Assembly: GCF_017873135.1 (NCBI RefSeq)
Contig: NZ_JAGGJV010000001.1
Location: 62,001 to 126,000, forward strand
From: Rhizobium herbae
Lineage (GTDB): Bacteria > Pseudomonadota > Alphaproteobacteria > Rhizobiales > Rhizobiaceae
DNA: 64,000 bases
Direction of reading: 5' to 3'
Below are positions 39,209 to 50,927 of this stretch, piece after piece. Position 1 is the stretch's first letter; each line of letters opens with the position of its first letter. The notes under the pieces are model-generated. The model searched no databases and had not been told where the DNA came from. It saw only the letters and a program-made list of their open reading frames with translations. The position numbers were made by a program, and so were the translations under genes.

Positions 39209-40234
39209 ATGTGCCCGAAAGATAATCATTTGCAGATACCGGATTTGTCATCCCCGTTCCGGGTTGGCCGGCTCTCCTTTAGAAACCGCGTCGTGCTTGC
39301 GCCGATGTCGGGCGTGACGGATTTGCCCTTCAGGCAACTGGCCTGGCGGTTCGGCGCCGGACTGGTCGTGACGGAGATGGTAGCAAGCCGCGAACTTGTC
39401 GGCAACGCGTCGGAAAGCTGGGCTCGGCTCAAGAATTCCGGCATCGATCCGCATATGGTTCAACTGGCAGGGCGCGAGGCGCACTGGATGGCCGAAGCGG
39501 CGAAAATTGCCGCCGACAACGGTGCCGATGTCATTGACATCAATATGGGTTGCCCGGCCAAGAAGGTCACTGGCGGTTATTCCGGCTCGGCGCTGATGCG
39601 CGATCCCGACCATGCCCTGTCCCTGATCGAGGCGACGGTGAAGGCTGTCGGCGTGCCCGTGACGCTGAAAATGCGCCTTGGATGGGACGAGAACTCCATC
39701 AACGCGCCGCTGATCGCCAAACGGGCGGAAGAGGCGGGCATCCAGATGATCACGATTCACGGTCGCACGCGCATGCAGTTCTATAACGGCAGAGCCGATT
39801 GGGATGCGATCCGCGCGGTTCGGGATGCGATTTCGGTTCCGCTCGTCGCCAATGGCGATGTCGCCACCACGGCAGACGCCAGTGAAATACTCAGGCGCTC
39901 CGGCGCCGATGCGGTGATGATCGGTCGCTCCAGCCAGGGGCGGCCCTGGCATGCCGGGGTGCTTGCAGGGGCCATCGAACATCCGGACTCCGCGGCAATC
40001 GCGGACATCGTCGGCGAACATTACCGCATGATGCTCGAATTCTACGGCATCGACATCGGCCTGAGGCATGCGCGCAAACATGTCGGATGGTATCTCGACC
40101 GGTTCGCGCCGCATCTGGCGTCACAGGAAAAGGCAGCGATCATGACGTCCACTGACGCGCATGCTGTCCTTTCCGGCACAATCGCAGCGATCGCCGCCGA
40201 AACCGGGCGTGAAGACGAAAAGGACGCTGCATGA
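39209..40234 (+). CDS. dusB: tRNA-dihydrouridine synthase B (NifR3)
   Basis: FMN enzyme that reduces uridines in the tRNA D-loop; 341 residues. [44 protein letters not shown] (catalytic Cys), [26 protein letters not shown] and [16 protein letters not shown] are all present. First gene of the dusB-ntrB-ntrC operon, the classic nifR3-ntrBC arrangement; its stop overlaps the ntrB ATG. Confidence 0.96.
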   Translation: MCPKDNHLQIPDLSSPFRVGRLSFRNRVVLAPMSGVTDLPFRQLAWRFGAGLVVTEMVASRELVGNASESWARLKNSGIDPHMVQLAGREAHWMAEAAKIAADNGADVIDINMGCPAKKVTGGYSGSALMRDPDHALSLIEATVKAVGVPVTLKMRLGWDENSINAPLIAKRAEEAGIQMITIHGRTRMQFYNGRADWDAIRAVRDAISVPLVANGDVATTADASEILRRSGADAVMIGRSSQGRPWHAGVLAGAIEHPDSAAIADIVGEHYRMMLEFYGIDIGLRHARKHVGWYLDRFAPHLASQEKAAIMTSTDAHAVLSGTIAAIAAETGREDEKDAA

Positions 40235-41384
40235 CCGAGAAAACACACGAAGAGGACAGGAAGGTCGCGGACTCCTTGCCCATGGCGGTGCTGAACGCCA
40301 TCCAGAACCCGGTGATCCTCGTCGACGAAAAGGGTCTCGTGGCCTTTGCCAATTGGGAAGCGGAGGTCTTTTTCGGCGCCAGTGCCAATTATCTCGCCCG
40401 CCATGACATTAGCGCCTTCATTCCGTTCGGAAGCCCACTGCTGACGCTGATCGAGCAGGTCCGCGAGCGCCGCGCCGCCGTCAACGAATACCGCGTCGAT
40501 CTCAGCTCGCCGCGTCTCGGCGCCGACAAGCTTGTCGATCTCTACGTTGCACCGGTTATCTCTGAACCTGGCTGCGTGGTGATCGTCTTCCAGGAACGCT
40601 CGATGGCCGACAAGATCGACCGGCAATTGACCCACCGGGCCGCGGCACGCTCGGTGACCGGCCTTGCCTCGATGCTGGCCCACGAGATCAAGAACCCGCT
40701 ATCGGGCATCCGGGGCGCCGCCCAGCTTCTGGAAACATCCGTCAACGATGAAGACCGGGCGCTGACGCGGCTGATCTGCGACGAGACGGACCGCATCGTC
40801 TCGCTGGTCGATCGCATGGAGGTGTTTTCCGACGAGCGGCCGGTCGATCGTCACCCGGTCAACATCCATTCGGTACTCGATCATGTAAAGGCCGTCGCCA
40901 AGGCCGGGTTCGCCCGCAAGATCCGAATCACCGAGAATTACGATCCGTCGCTGCCGCCGGTCTATGCCAACCGCGATCAGCTGATTCAGGTTTTCCTCAA
41001 CCTCATCAAAAATGCCGCCGAGGCCGTCGCCGACAAACCGGATGGCGAGATCATGCTGACGACCGCCTACAGGCCGGGCATCCGCCTGTCGGTCGCCGGA
41101 ACGCGCGAGAAGATCTCCCTACCGCTCGAGTTCTGCGTTCATGACAACGGACCGGGCGTGCCGTCCGATCTGGTGCCGCATCTGTTCGACCCGTTCATCA
41201 CCACAAAGACCAACGGCTCCGGCCTCGGCCTTGCTTTGGTCGCCAAGATCATCGGCGGCCATGGCGGCATCGTCGAATGCGACAGCCAGTCGAGCCGCAC
41301 GACATTTCGCGTTCTGATGCCCGCGTCGAAAGGACCGACGGCCGAAGACAGCGAGCCACTGACCATCATAAAAGGACAATCCCG

Positions 41385-41388
<4 letters not shown>
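40231..41388 (+). CDS. ntrB: Nitrogen regulation sensor kinase NtrB
   Basis: Histidine kinase/phosphatase for NtrC, controlled by PII; 385 residues, cytosolic. PAS domain (about 20-130), dimerisation/His domain with [21 protein letters not shown] (phospho-His), then the HATPase with [32 protein letters not shown] and [12 protein letters not shown]. Overlaps dusB and ntrC by ATGA on both sides. No membrane segment. Confidence 0.96.
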
Positions 41389-42839
<1,451 letters not shown>

Positions 42840-43060
42840 CTTCGCACCGATAAGCGTTGCATTTTCGCCACAATATGTTGCTTAGAAAGCACACGGGTGA
42901 CAACGAGTCTTTCGGTGTTTCATCCCTTTGGATCTGGCCTCTTTGCGATGGAAGCACGGAGCTGAGTGGATCGGGTGCGGTCATTTTTCTTGACCATGAA
43001 GCGTAAAATACCCGCCGATTTCCATTGGAACGCGGCGCCGGGTCGGGGGATGCATTTTTG

Positions 43061-45334
43061 ATGGCCGAAGGGCTGGTTGTGCCACTGGCGAAAGAAGAGG
43101 TTGCGGTGATCGGCCATGACCGGCGCGCGTCCTTCGCGTTTCCAGGCCTGCTGTTGGCAATCGGCGCATTGGCCTGCGCGATTGCGTCTCTGCTCGTTCT
43201 TCTCGGGCTAACGCCGATCAAGCCGGAAACCAATATCATCATCGGTTCGGCTGCGATCAATGCGCTGTTTGTGATCGGGCTGCTTTTCCTGATCGGCCGC
43301 GAGATTCTGCGCCTGTTGAAAGCCCGCAGCCGAGGCAGGGCCGCGGCAAGGCTGCATGTGCGCATCGTCGCGCTGTTCTCGATTGTCGCGATCACGCCGG
43401 CCATCCTGGTGGCGATCTTCGCCAGCATCACCCTGGATGTCGGCCTTGATCGCTGGTTCTCGCTGCGCACGCAGTCGATTGTCAGTTCCTCGCTTGATGT
43501 GGCGCAAGCCTATGTGCTGGAAAATGCCAGCTATCTCCAGGGTCAGACGGTCTCGATGGCCAATGATCTGGAGCGCAACCGCCAGCTCTACAGCCTCGAC
43601 CGGACAGGTTTCATCGATTTGATGACGCGGCAGGCTCTTGGGCGCGGCATGCTCGGCGCCTTCCTGGTGCGGGGGGACGGCTCGCCCATCCTTCAGGCGA
43701 ACATTCCGACCGAGCGGCCGCTGCCGGCTATTCCGAAGGACGCGCTGCTCAGCACCGTTTCCGGACAGCCGACCCTCATTCCGCCGGGGGTGACCAATCT
43801 CGTCGGTGCGATCATCCCGATCGACAATATTGAAGGTGCCTATCTCTATACCGTGCGCAGCGTCGACCCGAAGGTGATGCGCTCGATGCGGTTGATGGAA
43901 GAAAACACAGCCGAATACAAGAATCTTGAATCTGGCCGCACATCGCTGCAGGTAGCGTTCGGGGTACTCTATCTCGGTTTCGCGTTGATCGTTCTTTTGG
44001 CCGCGATCTGGACCGCGATCGCTGTCGCCGACCGGATCGTCCGGCCGATCCGCTTGCTCATCGGGGCGGCCGACAGTGTGGCGACAGGCAATTTGAACGT
44101 CGTCGTGCCCGTGCACGCGGTGGATGGCGACGTCGGCAGTCTGTCGCGCACCTTCAACAAGATGATCGCCGAAATCCGCACGCAGCGGGACCAGATCCTT
44201 GAAGCGAAGGACGAGATGGACGACCGGCGGCGGTTCATCGAGGCTGTGCTTTCCGGGGTGACGGCTGCCGTGATCGGCGTCGAGGACGACCGGCGCATCA
44301 CCATTGCCAATCCGTCATCGGAGCATTTCCTGTCGCGCACGACGCTGGAACTCGTCGGCGAAAGGCTCGCCGACGTGGCGCCCGAAATCGAACAGGTGCT
44401 GAATGAAGCCGCCAGCCGCCACCGCAACGACTACCGCAAGCAGATCAATATCATGCGCGGCGGCACCGAGCGGACGCTGAATGTCCAGGTGACGCGCGAG
44501 GAATCGCACGATGCCAAGGATTCCTATGTCATCACCGTGGACGACATTACCGACCTTGTGATCGCGCAACGCTCGACTGCCTGGGCGGATGTCGCCCGCC
44601 GCATCGCCCATGAGATCAAGAACCCGTTGACACCGATCCAGCTGTCGGCCGAGCGCCTCAAGCGCCGCTATGGCAAGCAGATCAACCAGGACGACCGGGC
44701 GGTGTTCGACCAGTGTACCGACACGATCGTTCGCCAGGTCGAGGATATCGGCCGGATGGTCGATGAATTCTCCGGTTTTGCGCGCATGCCGAAACCGACA
44801 AAGGAACAAGCCGATCTGCGAAACATCCTCAAGGATGCGATCTTCCTGCGCGAGATGGGCAACACCCATGTGACCTTCATCCGCGATCTCGGCGAGGACC
44901 CGCTCGACGGCACCTTCGACAGCCGCATGCTTGGCCAGGCTTTTGGCAACATCATCAAGAACGCCGTCGAGGCGATCGAAGCCTTGCCGGCGGATGCCGT
45001 TCGCGGTGATCGCAAGGTGATGGTGCGGTCACGCGTGAATGAAACGAGCGGCCAATTCGTTGTCGATATCATCGACAACGGCAAGGGGCTGCCGACCGAA
45101 AATCGCCATCGCATTCTCGAGCCCTATATGACGATGCGGGAAAAGGGCACCGGCCTTGGCCTCGCGATCGTCAAGAAGATCATCGAGGATCACGGCGGAC
45201 AATTGGAACTGCATGACGCGCCCGCCGATTTCGATCGCGGGCAGGGCGCCATGATTCGCATTCTATTGCCGCCGGCCGGACAAAGCGGCGGCAACGAAGA
45301 GAGACAGGATAAGGATACTTCCCATGGCGGCTGA
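43061..45334 (+). CDS. ntrY: Nitrogen regulation sensor kinase NtrY
   Basis: Membrane histidine kinase partner of NtrX, 757 residues. Two N-terminal helices, a third (about residues 100-125), a periplasmic region, another helix (about 305-330), HAMP, PAS (about 400-500), the His box [20 protein letters not shown] and HATPase (IIKNAVEAI, DNGKGLPTENR, GTGLGLAIVKKI). GGGGGA about 10 bases upstream supports the ATG at 43061. The 220-base gap after ntrC suggests its own promoter. The last 11 bases overlap ntrX. Confidence 0.95.
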   Translation: MAEGLVVPLAKEEVAVIGHDRRASFAFPGLLLAIGALACAIASLLVLLGLTPIKPETNIIIGSAAINALFVIGLLFLIGREILRLLKARSRGRAAARLHVRIVALFSIVAITPAILVAIFASITLDVGLDRWFSLRTQSIVSSSLDVAQAYVLENASYLQGQTVSMANDLERNRQLYSLDRTGFIDLMTRQALGRGMLGAFLVRGDGSPILQANIPTERPLPAIPKDALLSTVSGQPTLIPPGVTNLVGAIIPIDNIEGAYLYTVRSVDPKVMRSMRLMEENTAEYKNLESGRTSLQVAFGVLYLGFALIVLLAAIWTAIAVADRIVRPIRLLIGAADSVATGNLNVVVPVHAVDGDVGSLSRTFNKMIAEIRTQRDQILEAKDEMDDRRRFIEAVLSGVTAAVIGVEDDRRITIANPSSEHFLSRTTLELVGERLADVAPEIEQVLNEAASRHRNDYRKQINIMRGGTERTLNVQVTREESHDAKDSYVITVDDITDLVIAQRSTAWADVARRIAHEIKNPLTPIQLSAERLKRRYGKQINQDDRAVFDQCTDTIVRQVEDIGRMVDEFSGFARMPKPTKEQADLRNILKDAIFLREMGNTHVTFIRDLGEDPLDGTFDSRMLGQAFGNIIKNAVEAIEALPADAVRGDRKVMVRSRVNETSGQFVVDIIDNGKGLPTENRHRILEPYMTMREKGTGLGLAIVKKIIEDHGGQLELHDAPADFDRGQGAMIRILLPPAGQSGGNEERQDKDTSHGG

Positions 45335-46688
45335 CATTCTGGTTGTGGACGACGAGGAGGACATTCGCGAGATCGTCTCCGGCATTCTGTCCGACGAGGG
45401 CCACGAAACACGCACCGCATTCGACAGCGACAGCGCGCTTGCCGCGATCAGCGACCGCGTGCCGCGGCTGGTTTTTCTCGATATCTGGATGCAGGGCAGC
45501 CGGCTTGATGGCCTGGCGCTGCTCGACGAGGTCAAGAGCCGCTATCCGGATCTGCCCGTCGTGATGATTTCGGGACATGGCAATATCGAGACGGCTGTTT
45601 CCGCCATCCGCCGTGGCGCCTACGACTTCATCGAAAAACCGTTCAAGGCCGACCGGCTGATTCTCATCGCCGAGCGTGCGCTGGAAAACTCCAAGCTGAA
45701 AAAGGAAGTCACCGAGCTGAAGAAGCGCTCCGGCGATCCCGTCGAACTGATCGGCACCTCTGTTGCCGTCTCGCAGTTGCGCCAGACCATCGAGAAGGTT
45801 GCGCCGACCAACAGCCGTATCATGATCCACGGACCATCCGGCTCCGGCAAGGAACTGGTCGCGCGAATGATCCACCGCAAGTCTTCGCGCGCCGGCGGTC
45901 CTTTCGTGGCGCTGAATGCTGCTGCGATCACGCCGGATCGCATGGAAATGGCGCTCTTCGGCACGGAAGGAACCCCTGGCCAATCGCGCAAGACCGGCGC
46001 GCTCGAAGAGGCGCATGGCGGCATTCTCTATCTTGATGAAGTCGGCGAGATGCCGCGCGAGACGCAGAACAAGATCCTGCGCGTGCTGGTCGATCAGCAG
46101 TTCGAGCGGGTCGGCGGCTCCAAACGCGTCAAGGTCGATGTCCGCATCATTTCCTCGACGGCCTACAATCTCGAAAGTCAGATCGCCGAAGGCGCCTTCC
46201 GCGAGGATCTCTATCACCGTCTGGCCGTCATTCCGGTGCGTGTACCGGCGCTGGCCGAACGGCGTGAGGATATTCCGTTCCTGGTCGATATGTTCATGCG
46301 CCAGATCAGCGAACAGGCGGGTATCCGCACCCGCAAGATCGGCGATGATGCGTTGGCCGTGCTTCAATCGCATGACTGGCCGGGCAATATCCGCCAGTTG
46401 CGCAACAATATCGAGCGCCTGATGATCCTTGCCCGCAGCGACGGTCCGGACACGGCGATTTCGGCCGATATGCTGCCGAGCGAGGTGGGCGACAGCCTGC
46501 CGAAGATTTCCACGCAAGGGGATCATCACATCATGACGCTTCCGTTGCGTGAAGCGCGTGAAATGTTCGAAAGGGATTACCTGATCGCCCAGATCAACCG
46601 TTTCGGCGGCAATATTTCGCGCACGGCGGAGTTTGTCGGCATGGAGCGCTCGGCCCTGCACCGGAAGCTGAAATCGCTCGGCGTCTGA
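45324..46688 (+). CDS. ntrX: Nitrogen regulation response regulator NtrX
   Basis: NtrC-family regulator, 454 residues: receiver (phospho-Asp in LVFLDIWMQGSRLDG, about 53), AAA+ domain with GPSGSGKELVARMIH and GGILYLDEVGEM, and a C-terminal Fis-type HTH (GNISRTAEFVGMERSALHRKL). Where NtrC has GAFTGA this protein reads EGTPGQSRKTGALEE, so the sigma-54 contact loop is missing. Several alphaproteobacterial NtrX proteins share this and control sigma-70 promoters or act as repressors. Overlaps ntrY. Confidence 0.95.
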   Translation: MAADILVVDDEEDIREIVSGILSDEGHETRTAFDSDSALAAISDRVPRLVFLDIWMQGSRLDGLALLDEVKSRYPDLPVVMISGHGNIETAVSAIRRGAYDFIEKPFKADRLILIAERALENSKLKKEVTELKKRSGDPVELIGTSVAVSQLRQTIEKVAPTNSRIMIHGPSGSGKELVARMIHRKSSRAGGPFVALNAAAITPDRMEMALFGTEGTPGQSRKTGALEEAHGGILYLDEVGEMPRETQNKILRVLVDQQFERVGGSKRVKVDVRIISSTAYNLESQIAEGAFREDLYHRLAVIPVRVPALAERREDIPFLVDMFMRQISEQAGIRTRKIGDDALAVLQSHDWPGNIRQLRNNIERLMILARSDGPDTAISADMLPSEVGDSLPKISTQGDHHIMTLPLREAREMFERDYLIAQINRFGGNISRTAEFVGMERSALHRKLKSLGV

Positions 46689-46720
46689 AATCGCATCCTA
46701 CTGTCTGGGACGGGTCATCC

Positions 46721-47584
46721 ATGTCGCGTATTGCCTATGTCAACGGCGCCTACCGGCGCCACACCGAGGCCGGTGTTCATATCGAGGATCGGGGCTTCCA
46801 GTTCGCTGACGGCGTCTACGAAGTCTGCGAGGTCCGCCACGGTTTCATCGTCGATCTGACGCGCCATCTCGACCGACTCGACCGGTCACTGCGCGAGCTT
46901 CGCATCGCATGGCCGATGGCGCGGGCGGCACTTGTCGTCGTCATTCGGGAAGTCTTGCGGAGGAACGGCGTACGCAATGGCTTGTTCTACCTGCAGGTCA
47001 CACGCGGCGCGGCACGCCGGGATCACGTCTTTCCGACAGCAGGGGTGCCGTCGACGGTTGTCGTCACTGCCAAGCGAACCGATGCTTCTGGGATTGCAAG
47101 GAAGAATGCCGATGGCATTCGCGCCATCACCGTTCCCGAGAACCGCTGGGACCGGGTCGACATCAAGTCCGTCGGGCTGTTGCCGAATGTACTGGCCCGG
47201 CAAGCCGCCAAGGAGGAGGGCGCCCAGGAGGCGATTTTCGTCGATGCCGACGGCACGGTGAAGGAAGGGGCGGCGACCAATGTCTGGATCGTCGACAAGG
47301 AAGGCAGGCTGCGGACGCGTCATGCCGATCACGGCATCCTGCGCGGCATCACCCGCACGACGCTTTCGGACGTCACGGCTGCGATCGGGCTGGAGATAGT
47401 CGAGCAGGCCTTTTCCGTCGAAGAGATGCTTGAGGCGCGGGAAGTCTTCATCACCGCTGCCACCAGCATCTGTTTTCCGGTGGTCGTTGTTAACGGTAAA
47501 ACCATCGCCAATGGCCATCCCGGCAGCGTGTCACAGAAAATTCGCGAAGCCTTTTTCGACATTGCGGAAAAGACCGCGATTTGA
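46721..47584 (+). CDS. dat: D-amino-acid aminotransferase
   Basis: Class IV PLP aminotransferase, 287 residues. It begins with IAYVNGAYRRHTEAGVHIEDRGF as in D-alanine aminotransferases, has the PLP Lys in DIKSVGLLPNVLARQ (about 148), EGAATNVWIVDKEG, the HxxHGILxGITR-like ADHGILRGITR stretch and EVFITAATS. It makes D-glutamate or D-alanine for peptidoglycan, or acts as a related branched-chain or 4-amino-4-deoxychorismate enzyme. It lies between ntrX and hfq, a usual order in Rhizobiaceae. Confidence 0.88.
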   Translation: MSRIAYVNGAYRRHTEAGVHIEDRGFQFADGVYEVCEVRHGFIVDLTRHLDRLDRSLRELRIAWPMARAALVVVIREVLRRNGVRNGLFYLQVTRGAARRDHVFPTAGVPSTVVVTAKRTDASGIARKNADGIRAITVPENRWDRVDIKSVGLLPNVLARQAAKEEGAQEAIFVDADGTVKEGAATNVWIVDKEGRLRTRHADHGILRGITRTTLSDVTAAIGLEIVEQAFSVEEMLEAREVFITAATSICFPVVVVNGKTIANGHPGSVSQKIREAFFDIAEKTAI

Positions 47585-47694
47585 TACCAAATCCGGGGGG
47601 ACGCTTTAAAGACGGGTTTTTTCAGCGTTCGGGCTATTCAGATCGTATAATCAACCGGTTAAATCGGACCGGACAATAAGAAAGAAGCGGCGCT

Positions 47695-47937
47695 ATGGCG
47701 GAACGTTCTCAGAACTTGCAGGATCTTTTTCTCAACACCGTCCGCAAGCAGAAGATATCTTTGACGATATTTCTTATCAATGGTGTGAAATTGACCGGCG
47801 TTGTCACGTCTTTTGACAACTTTTGTGTGCTTTTGCGGCGTGACGGGCATTCCCAGCTCGTATACAAGCACGCCATCTCGACAATCATGCCGGGCCAGCC
47901 GATGCAGATGTTCGAGAGCGAAGAATCCGCATCCTGA
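47695..47937 (+). CDS. hfq: RNA chaperone Hfq
   Basis: An 80-residue Sm-like protein: [20 protein letters not shown] (with the proximal-face Gln8), [16 protein letters not shown] (Sm1) and [12 protein letters not shown] (YKHA Sm2). Short acidic tail, as in other alphaproteobacteria. Promoter presumably in the 110-base AT-richer gap upstream. hflX follows directly. Confidence 0.98.
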   Translation: MAERSQNLQDLFLNTVRKQKISLTIFLINGVKLTGVVTSFDNFCVLLRRDGHSQLVYKHAISTIMPGQPMQMFESEESAS

Positions 47938-48015
47938 CGGGATACAAGACACATTACCAAACGTGATACAAAATCGGCGTCGATCATCCCGGAGCTTGAA
48001 AAGCTGCGCGATGAC

Positions 48016-49341
48016 ATGCGTGCCGTCGTCATCGTCCCGGTCCTGAAAAAGACCGGCAGGCAGAATGCGGAATTGATTGCCGCCACTTCGACGCGCAGCG
48101 ACGAAAGCCGGCTGGAAGAGACGATCGGGCTTGCGCTCGCCATCGATCTCGAAGTCGTCCATGGCATGATCGTGCCCGTCGCTCAGCCGAAGCCGGGCAC
48201 GCTGCTCGGTAGCGGCAAGATCGAGGAGATCGGCCATCTGCTCAGCGAGCACAATGCCGGCCTCGTCATCATCGATCATCCGCTGACGCCCGTACAGCAG
48301 CGTAACCTCGAAAAGGAATGGAACTGCAAGGTCATCGACCGGACCGGTCTCATCCTGGAAATCTTCGGCCGCCGCGCCTCGACCAAGGAAGGCACGCTGC
48401 AGGTCGATCTTGCCCATTTGAACTACCAGAAGGGCCGACTGGTCCGCAGCTGGACCCACCTCGAGCGCCAGCGCGGTGGTGCGGGCTTCATGGGTGGTCC
48501 CGGCGAAACCCAGATCGAGGCCGACCGCCGGCTGCTGCAGGAAAAGATCGTCAAGCTGGAGAAAGAGCTGGAGCAGGTCCGCCGCACACGCCAGCTTCAT
48601 CGCGCCAAGCGCAAGAAGGTGCCGCATCCGATCGTCGCCCTCGTCGGCTATACCAATGCCGGAAAATCGACGCTGTTCAACCGCATCACCGGCGCCGGCG
48701 TGCTGGCCGAGGACATGCTGTTTGCCACGCTCGACCCGACGCTGCGCCGCATGAAGCTGCCGCATGGGCGCATGGTCATGCTGTCCGATACCGTCGGTTT
48801 CATCTCCGACCTGCCAACCCATCTGGTCGCCGCTTTCCGCGCCACGCTGGAAGAGGTTCTCGAAGCTGACCTGATCCTGCATGTTCGCGATCTCGCTGAT
48901 CCCGACAATCAGGTGCAGGCGCAGGACGTGCTGCGCATCCTCACCGATCTCGGTATCGACGAGAAGGCGCGCTCCGAGCGTATCATCGAGATCTGGAACA
49001 AGATCGATCTGCTGGATGAAGAGGCGCATGACAGCCTCGTTCAGAAGGCGGAAAACAGCGAAAACACCGTCGCGGTTTCGGCTGTGACAGGCGAGGGCGT
49101 CGACCATCTTCTCGATGAGATCAACAAGCGACTGTCCGGCGTGCTGATGGAATGCAATGTCGTCCTGCCAGCCGACAAGCTGCAGCTGCTGTCATGGGTG
49201 TATGAACACACCATGGTGGACGGCCGGGAAGACATGGAGGACGGCTCCGTCAGCCTCGATCTGCGCATGACGCCAAGCGAATCGGAAGAGCTGGAGCGCA
49301 GGTTGGGCAACGGCCCGAGGGCGGCTGCGCAGGACTGGTAG
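48016..49341 (+). CDS. hflX: GTPase HflX
   Basis: Ribosome-associated GTPase, 441 residues from this start. N-terminal HflX domain (GSGKIEEIGHL, VIDHPLTPVQQRNLEKEW, RASTKEGTLQVDLAHLNYQ, GGPGETQIEADRR), a coiled coil, then the G domain: VGYTNAGKSTLFN (about 211), LSDTVGFISDLP, WNKIDLLD, VSAVTGEG. The start is unsure: protein-like sequence (TKSASIIPELEKLRDD) continues in frame back to the hfq stop but without ATG or GTG, so the true start may be a rare codon such as ATT at 47953. Confidence 0.93.
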   Translation: MRAVVIVPVLKKTGRQNAELIAATSTRSDESRLEETIGLALAIDLEVVHGMIVPVAQPKPGTLLGSGKIEEIGHLLSEHNAGLVIIDHPLTPVQQRNLEKEWNCKVIDRTGLILEIFGRRASTKEGTLQVDLAHLNYQKGRLVRSWTHLERQRGGAGFMGGPGETQIEADRRLLQEKIVKLEKELEQVRRTRQLHRAKRKKVPHPIVALVGYTNAGKSTLFNRITGAGVLAEDMLFATLDPTLRRMKLPHGRMVMLSDTVGFISDLPTHLVAAFRATLEEVLEADLILHVRDLADPDNQVQAQDVLRILTDLGIDEKARSERIIEIWNKIDLLDEEAHDSLVQKAENSENTVAVSAVTGEGVDHLLDEINKRLSGVLMECNVVLPADKLQLLSWVYEHTMVDGREDMEDGSVSLDLRMTPSESEELERRLGNGPRAAAQDW

Positions 49342-49392
49342 CTGGATAGCTAACGTTGGGTGATGCCTTTCGGACTAGTCATCAAACCCACC

Positions 49393-49480
49393 GCCGTCAT
49401 GCTCGGGCCTGTCCCGAGCATCTCTAACAGTCTGATTCTAAACGCTGGAAGATCCTCGGCACAAGGCCGAGGATGACGGC
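49393..49480. repeat. RIME-like palindromic intergenic repeat
   Basis: Outer arms GCCGTCAT (49393-49400) and ATGACGGC (49473-49480) pair. Each half is itself a hairpin (ATGCTCGGGCCTGTCCCGAGCAT, and AGATCCTCGGCACAAGGCCGAGGAT shortened here to its core GATCCTCGGC/GCCGAGGAT). Same family as the repeat at 27316. Lies between the convergent hflX and mazG genes. Confidence 0.8.
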
Positions 49481-49500
49481 GCGCCGTAGCGTACCTTACG

Positions 49501-50334
49501 TTACGTCAGTTGCCGCTCGATCGCCTTCGCTGCCTGCCACAACCCTTCCATCCGCTCCAGTGTCGCCCCTTCAAGCGTTTCGCCTCCAGCCTCCAACTCC
49601 GTCTCGATATGACCGAATCGCCGCCGAAACTTCGTGTTCGTGCCGCGCAGTGCCATTTCCGGATCAGCGCCGACATGCCGGCCGATATTGACGACGGCGA
49701 AGATCAGGTCGCCGAGTTCGTCGGCCACCTTGGCCTTGTCGTTTGAGGCCAGCGCTTCGCGCAATTCGGCGATCTCTTCCTCGATCTTGTCGAGGATCGG
49801 CTCCGGCGAAGACCAGTCGAAGCCGACCTTGGCGGCGCGTTCCTGGAGCTTCAGTGCTTCGACTAGGGCCGGGAAACTGCGCTGGACGGAGCCAAGATGG
49901 CCCTTGTCGGCATCTTCCGGCAGACCACGCAGCGCACGCCGTTCAAGGCGTTCGGCTTTTTCAGCCTGCTTGATCTCGCTCCATTGCAGCTTGACCGCTT
50001 CGGGCGTATCGGCATCGGAGCGGGCAAAGACATGCGGATGACGGCGGATCATCTTTCGCGTGATCGCCTCGACGACATCACCGAAAGCGAAGTCGCCAGC
50101 TTCCTCGGCCATGCGGGCGTGAAAAACCACCTGCAGCAACAGGTCGCCCAGCTCATCGCAGAGATCATCCATGTCACCGCGCTCGATCGCGTCGGCCACC
50201 TCGTAGGCTTCTTCCAGCGTATAGGGCTTGATGGTCTCGAAGGTCTGGACGATGTCCCAGGGGCAGCCGGTTTCCGGCTGGCGCAGGGCTTCCATGATGT
50301 CGAGCAGGCGGGTGATGTCCTTGGAGGGTTGCAT
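49501..50334 (-). CDS. mazG: Nucleoside triphosphate pyrophosphohydrolase MazG
   Basis: A 277-residue house-cleaning NTP pyrophosphatase with two MazG units: the first with LEEAYEVADAIE and CDELGDLLLQVVFHARMA, the second with EEEIAELREAL and ADELGDLIFAVVNIGRH. Both ExxE-ExxD metal motifs look intact. GCPWD near the N-terminus is typical. The ATG at 50334 is chosen over an in-frame start at 50652, which would run back into the deaminase gene. It begins 5 bases after the deaminase stop. Confidence 0.96.
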   Translation of the reverse strand: MQPSKDITRLLDIMEALRQPETGCPWDIVQTFETIKPYTLEEAYEVADAIERGDMDDLCDELGDLLLQVVFHARMAEEAGDFAFGDVVEAITRKMIRRHPHVFARSDADTPEAVKLQWSEIKQAEKAERLERRALRGLPEDADKGHLGSVQRSFPALVEALKLQERAAKVGFDWSSPEPILDKIEEEIAELREALASNDKAKVADELGDLIFAVVNIGRHVGADPEMALRGTNTKFRRRFGHIETELEAGGETLEGATLERMEGLWQAAKAIERQLT

Positions 50335-50339
50335 GGGGC

Positions 50340-50927
50340 TCAATTCAGCGGAATGGTATTGTCGTCCTTGCCTGACTGATAGGCATCGGACAGCGACTGG
50401 TATTTTGCACGGATACGCTGGTCCTGCGCCCGAAGTGCCGGTTTTGCGGCCTCGTCGGATGTCGCCACCAGATCGGCGATCGATGACGACCGCCAGAAGG
50501 CGTTGGTCTTGGCATAGCCGCCGGGATCGAGCCGGAAAACCTCTTTCAGGATCTTCAGGTCGTGCGGGATGGCAAAGGCGTCGCGCGAATCCTCGTGGCT
50601 GAAGAAATAGTAGAAATTGTCGAAACCGGCCCAGGTGATGGCCGACAGGCACATCGAGCAGGGCTCGTGGGTGGAGAGAAAGATCAGGTCCTTCGTGTCC
50701 GGCTTTTCAGCGCGTTCATAAAAACGCTTCAGCGTGTGCACTTCGCCGTGCCAGAGAGGGTTTTCGGTCTCGTTGTTGGTTTCGGCGATGACCAGAGACA
50801 GGTCCGATTTGCGCAGGATCGCCGCTCCGAAGACCTTGTTTCCGGCAGCCACGCCCTTTTCCGTCAGCGGCAGAACATCGGTTTCGATGACGGTCAGCAG
50901 ACGCTCTGCAAGTTCGGAATTCTTCAT
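50340..50927 (-). CDS. CMP/dCMP-type deaminase family protein
   Basis: A 195-residue zinc deaminase of the cytidine/deoxycytidylate/guanine superfamily: zinc His and catalytic Glu in WHGEVHTLKRF, zinc cysteines in STHEPCSMCLSAITWAG (PCxxC). Relatives act on guanine, tRNA adenosine or cytidine compounds; the substrate here is not fixed. The long C-terminal tail (about 60 residues beyond the core) is unusual. ATG at 50927; the frame opens further to 51050. Cotranscribed with mazG, another nucleotide-pool enzyme. Confidence 0.85.
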   Translation of the reverse strand: MKNSELAERLLTVIETDVLPLTEKGVAAGNKVFGAAILRKSDLSLVIAETNNETENPLWHGEVHTLKRFYERAEKPDTKDLIFLSTHEPCSMCLSAITWAGFDNFYYFFSHEDSRDAFAIPHDLKILKEVFRLDPGGYAKTNAFWRSSSIADLVATSDEAAKPALRAQDQRIRAKYQSLSDAYQSGKDDNTIPLN

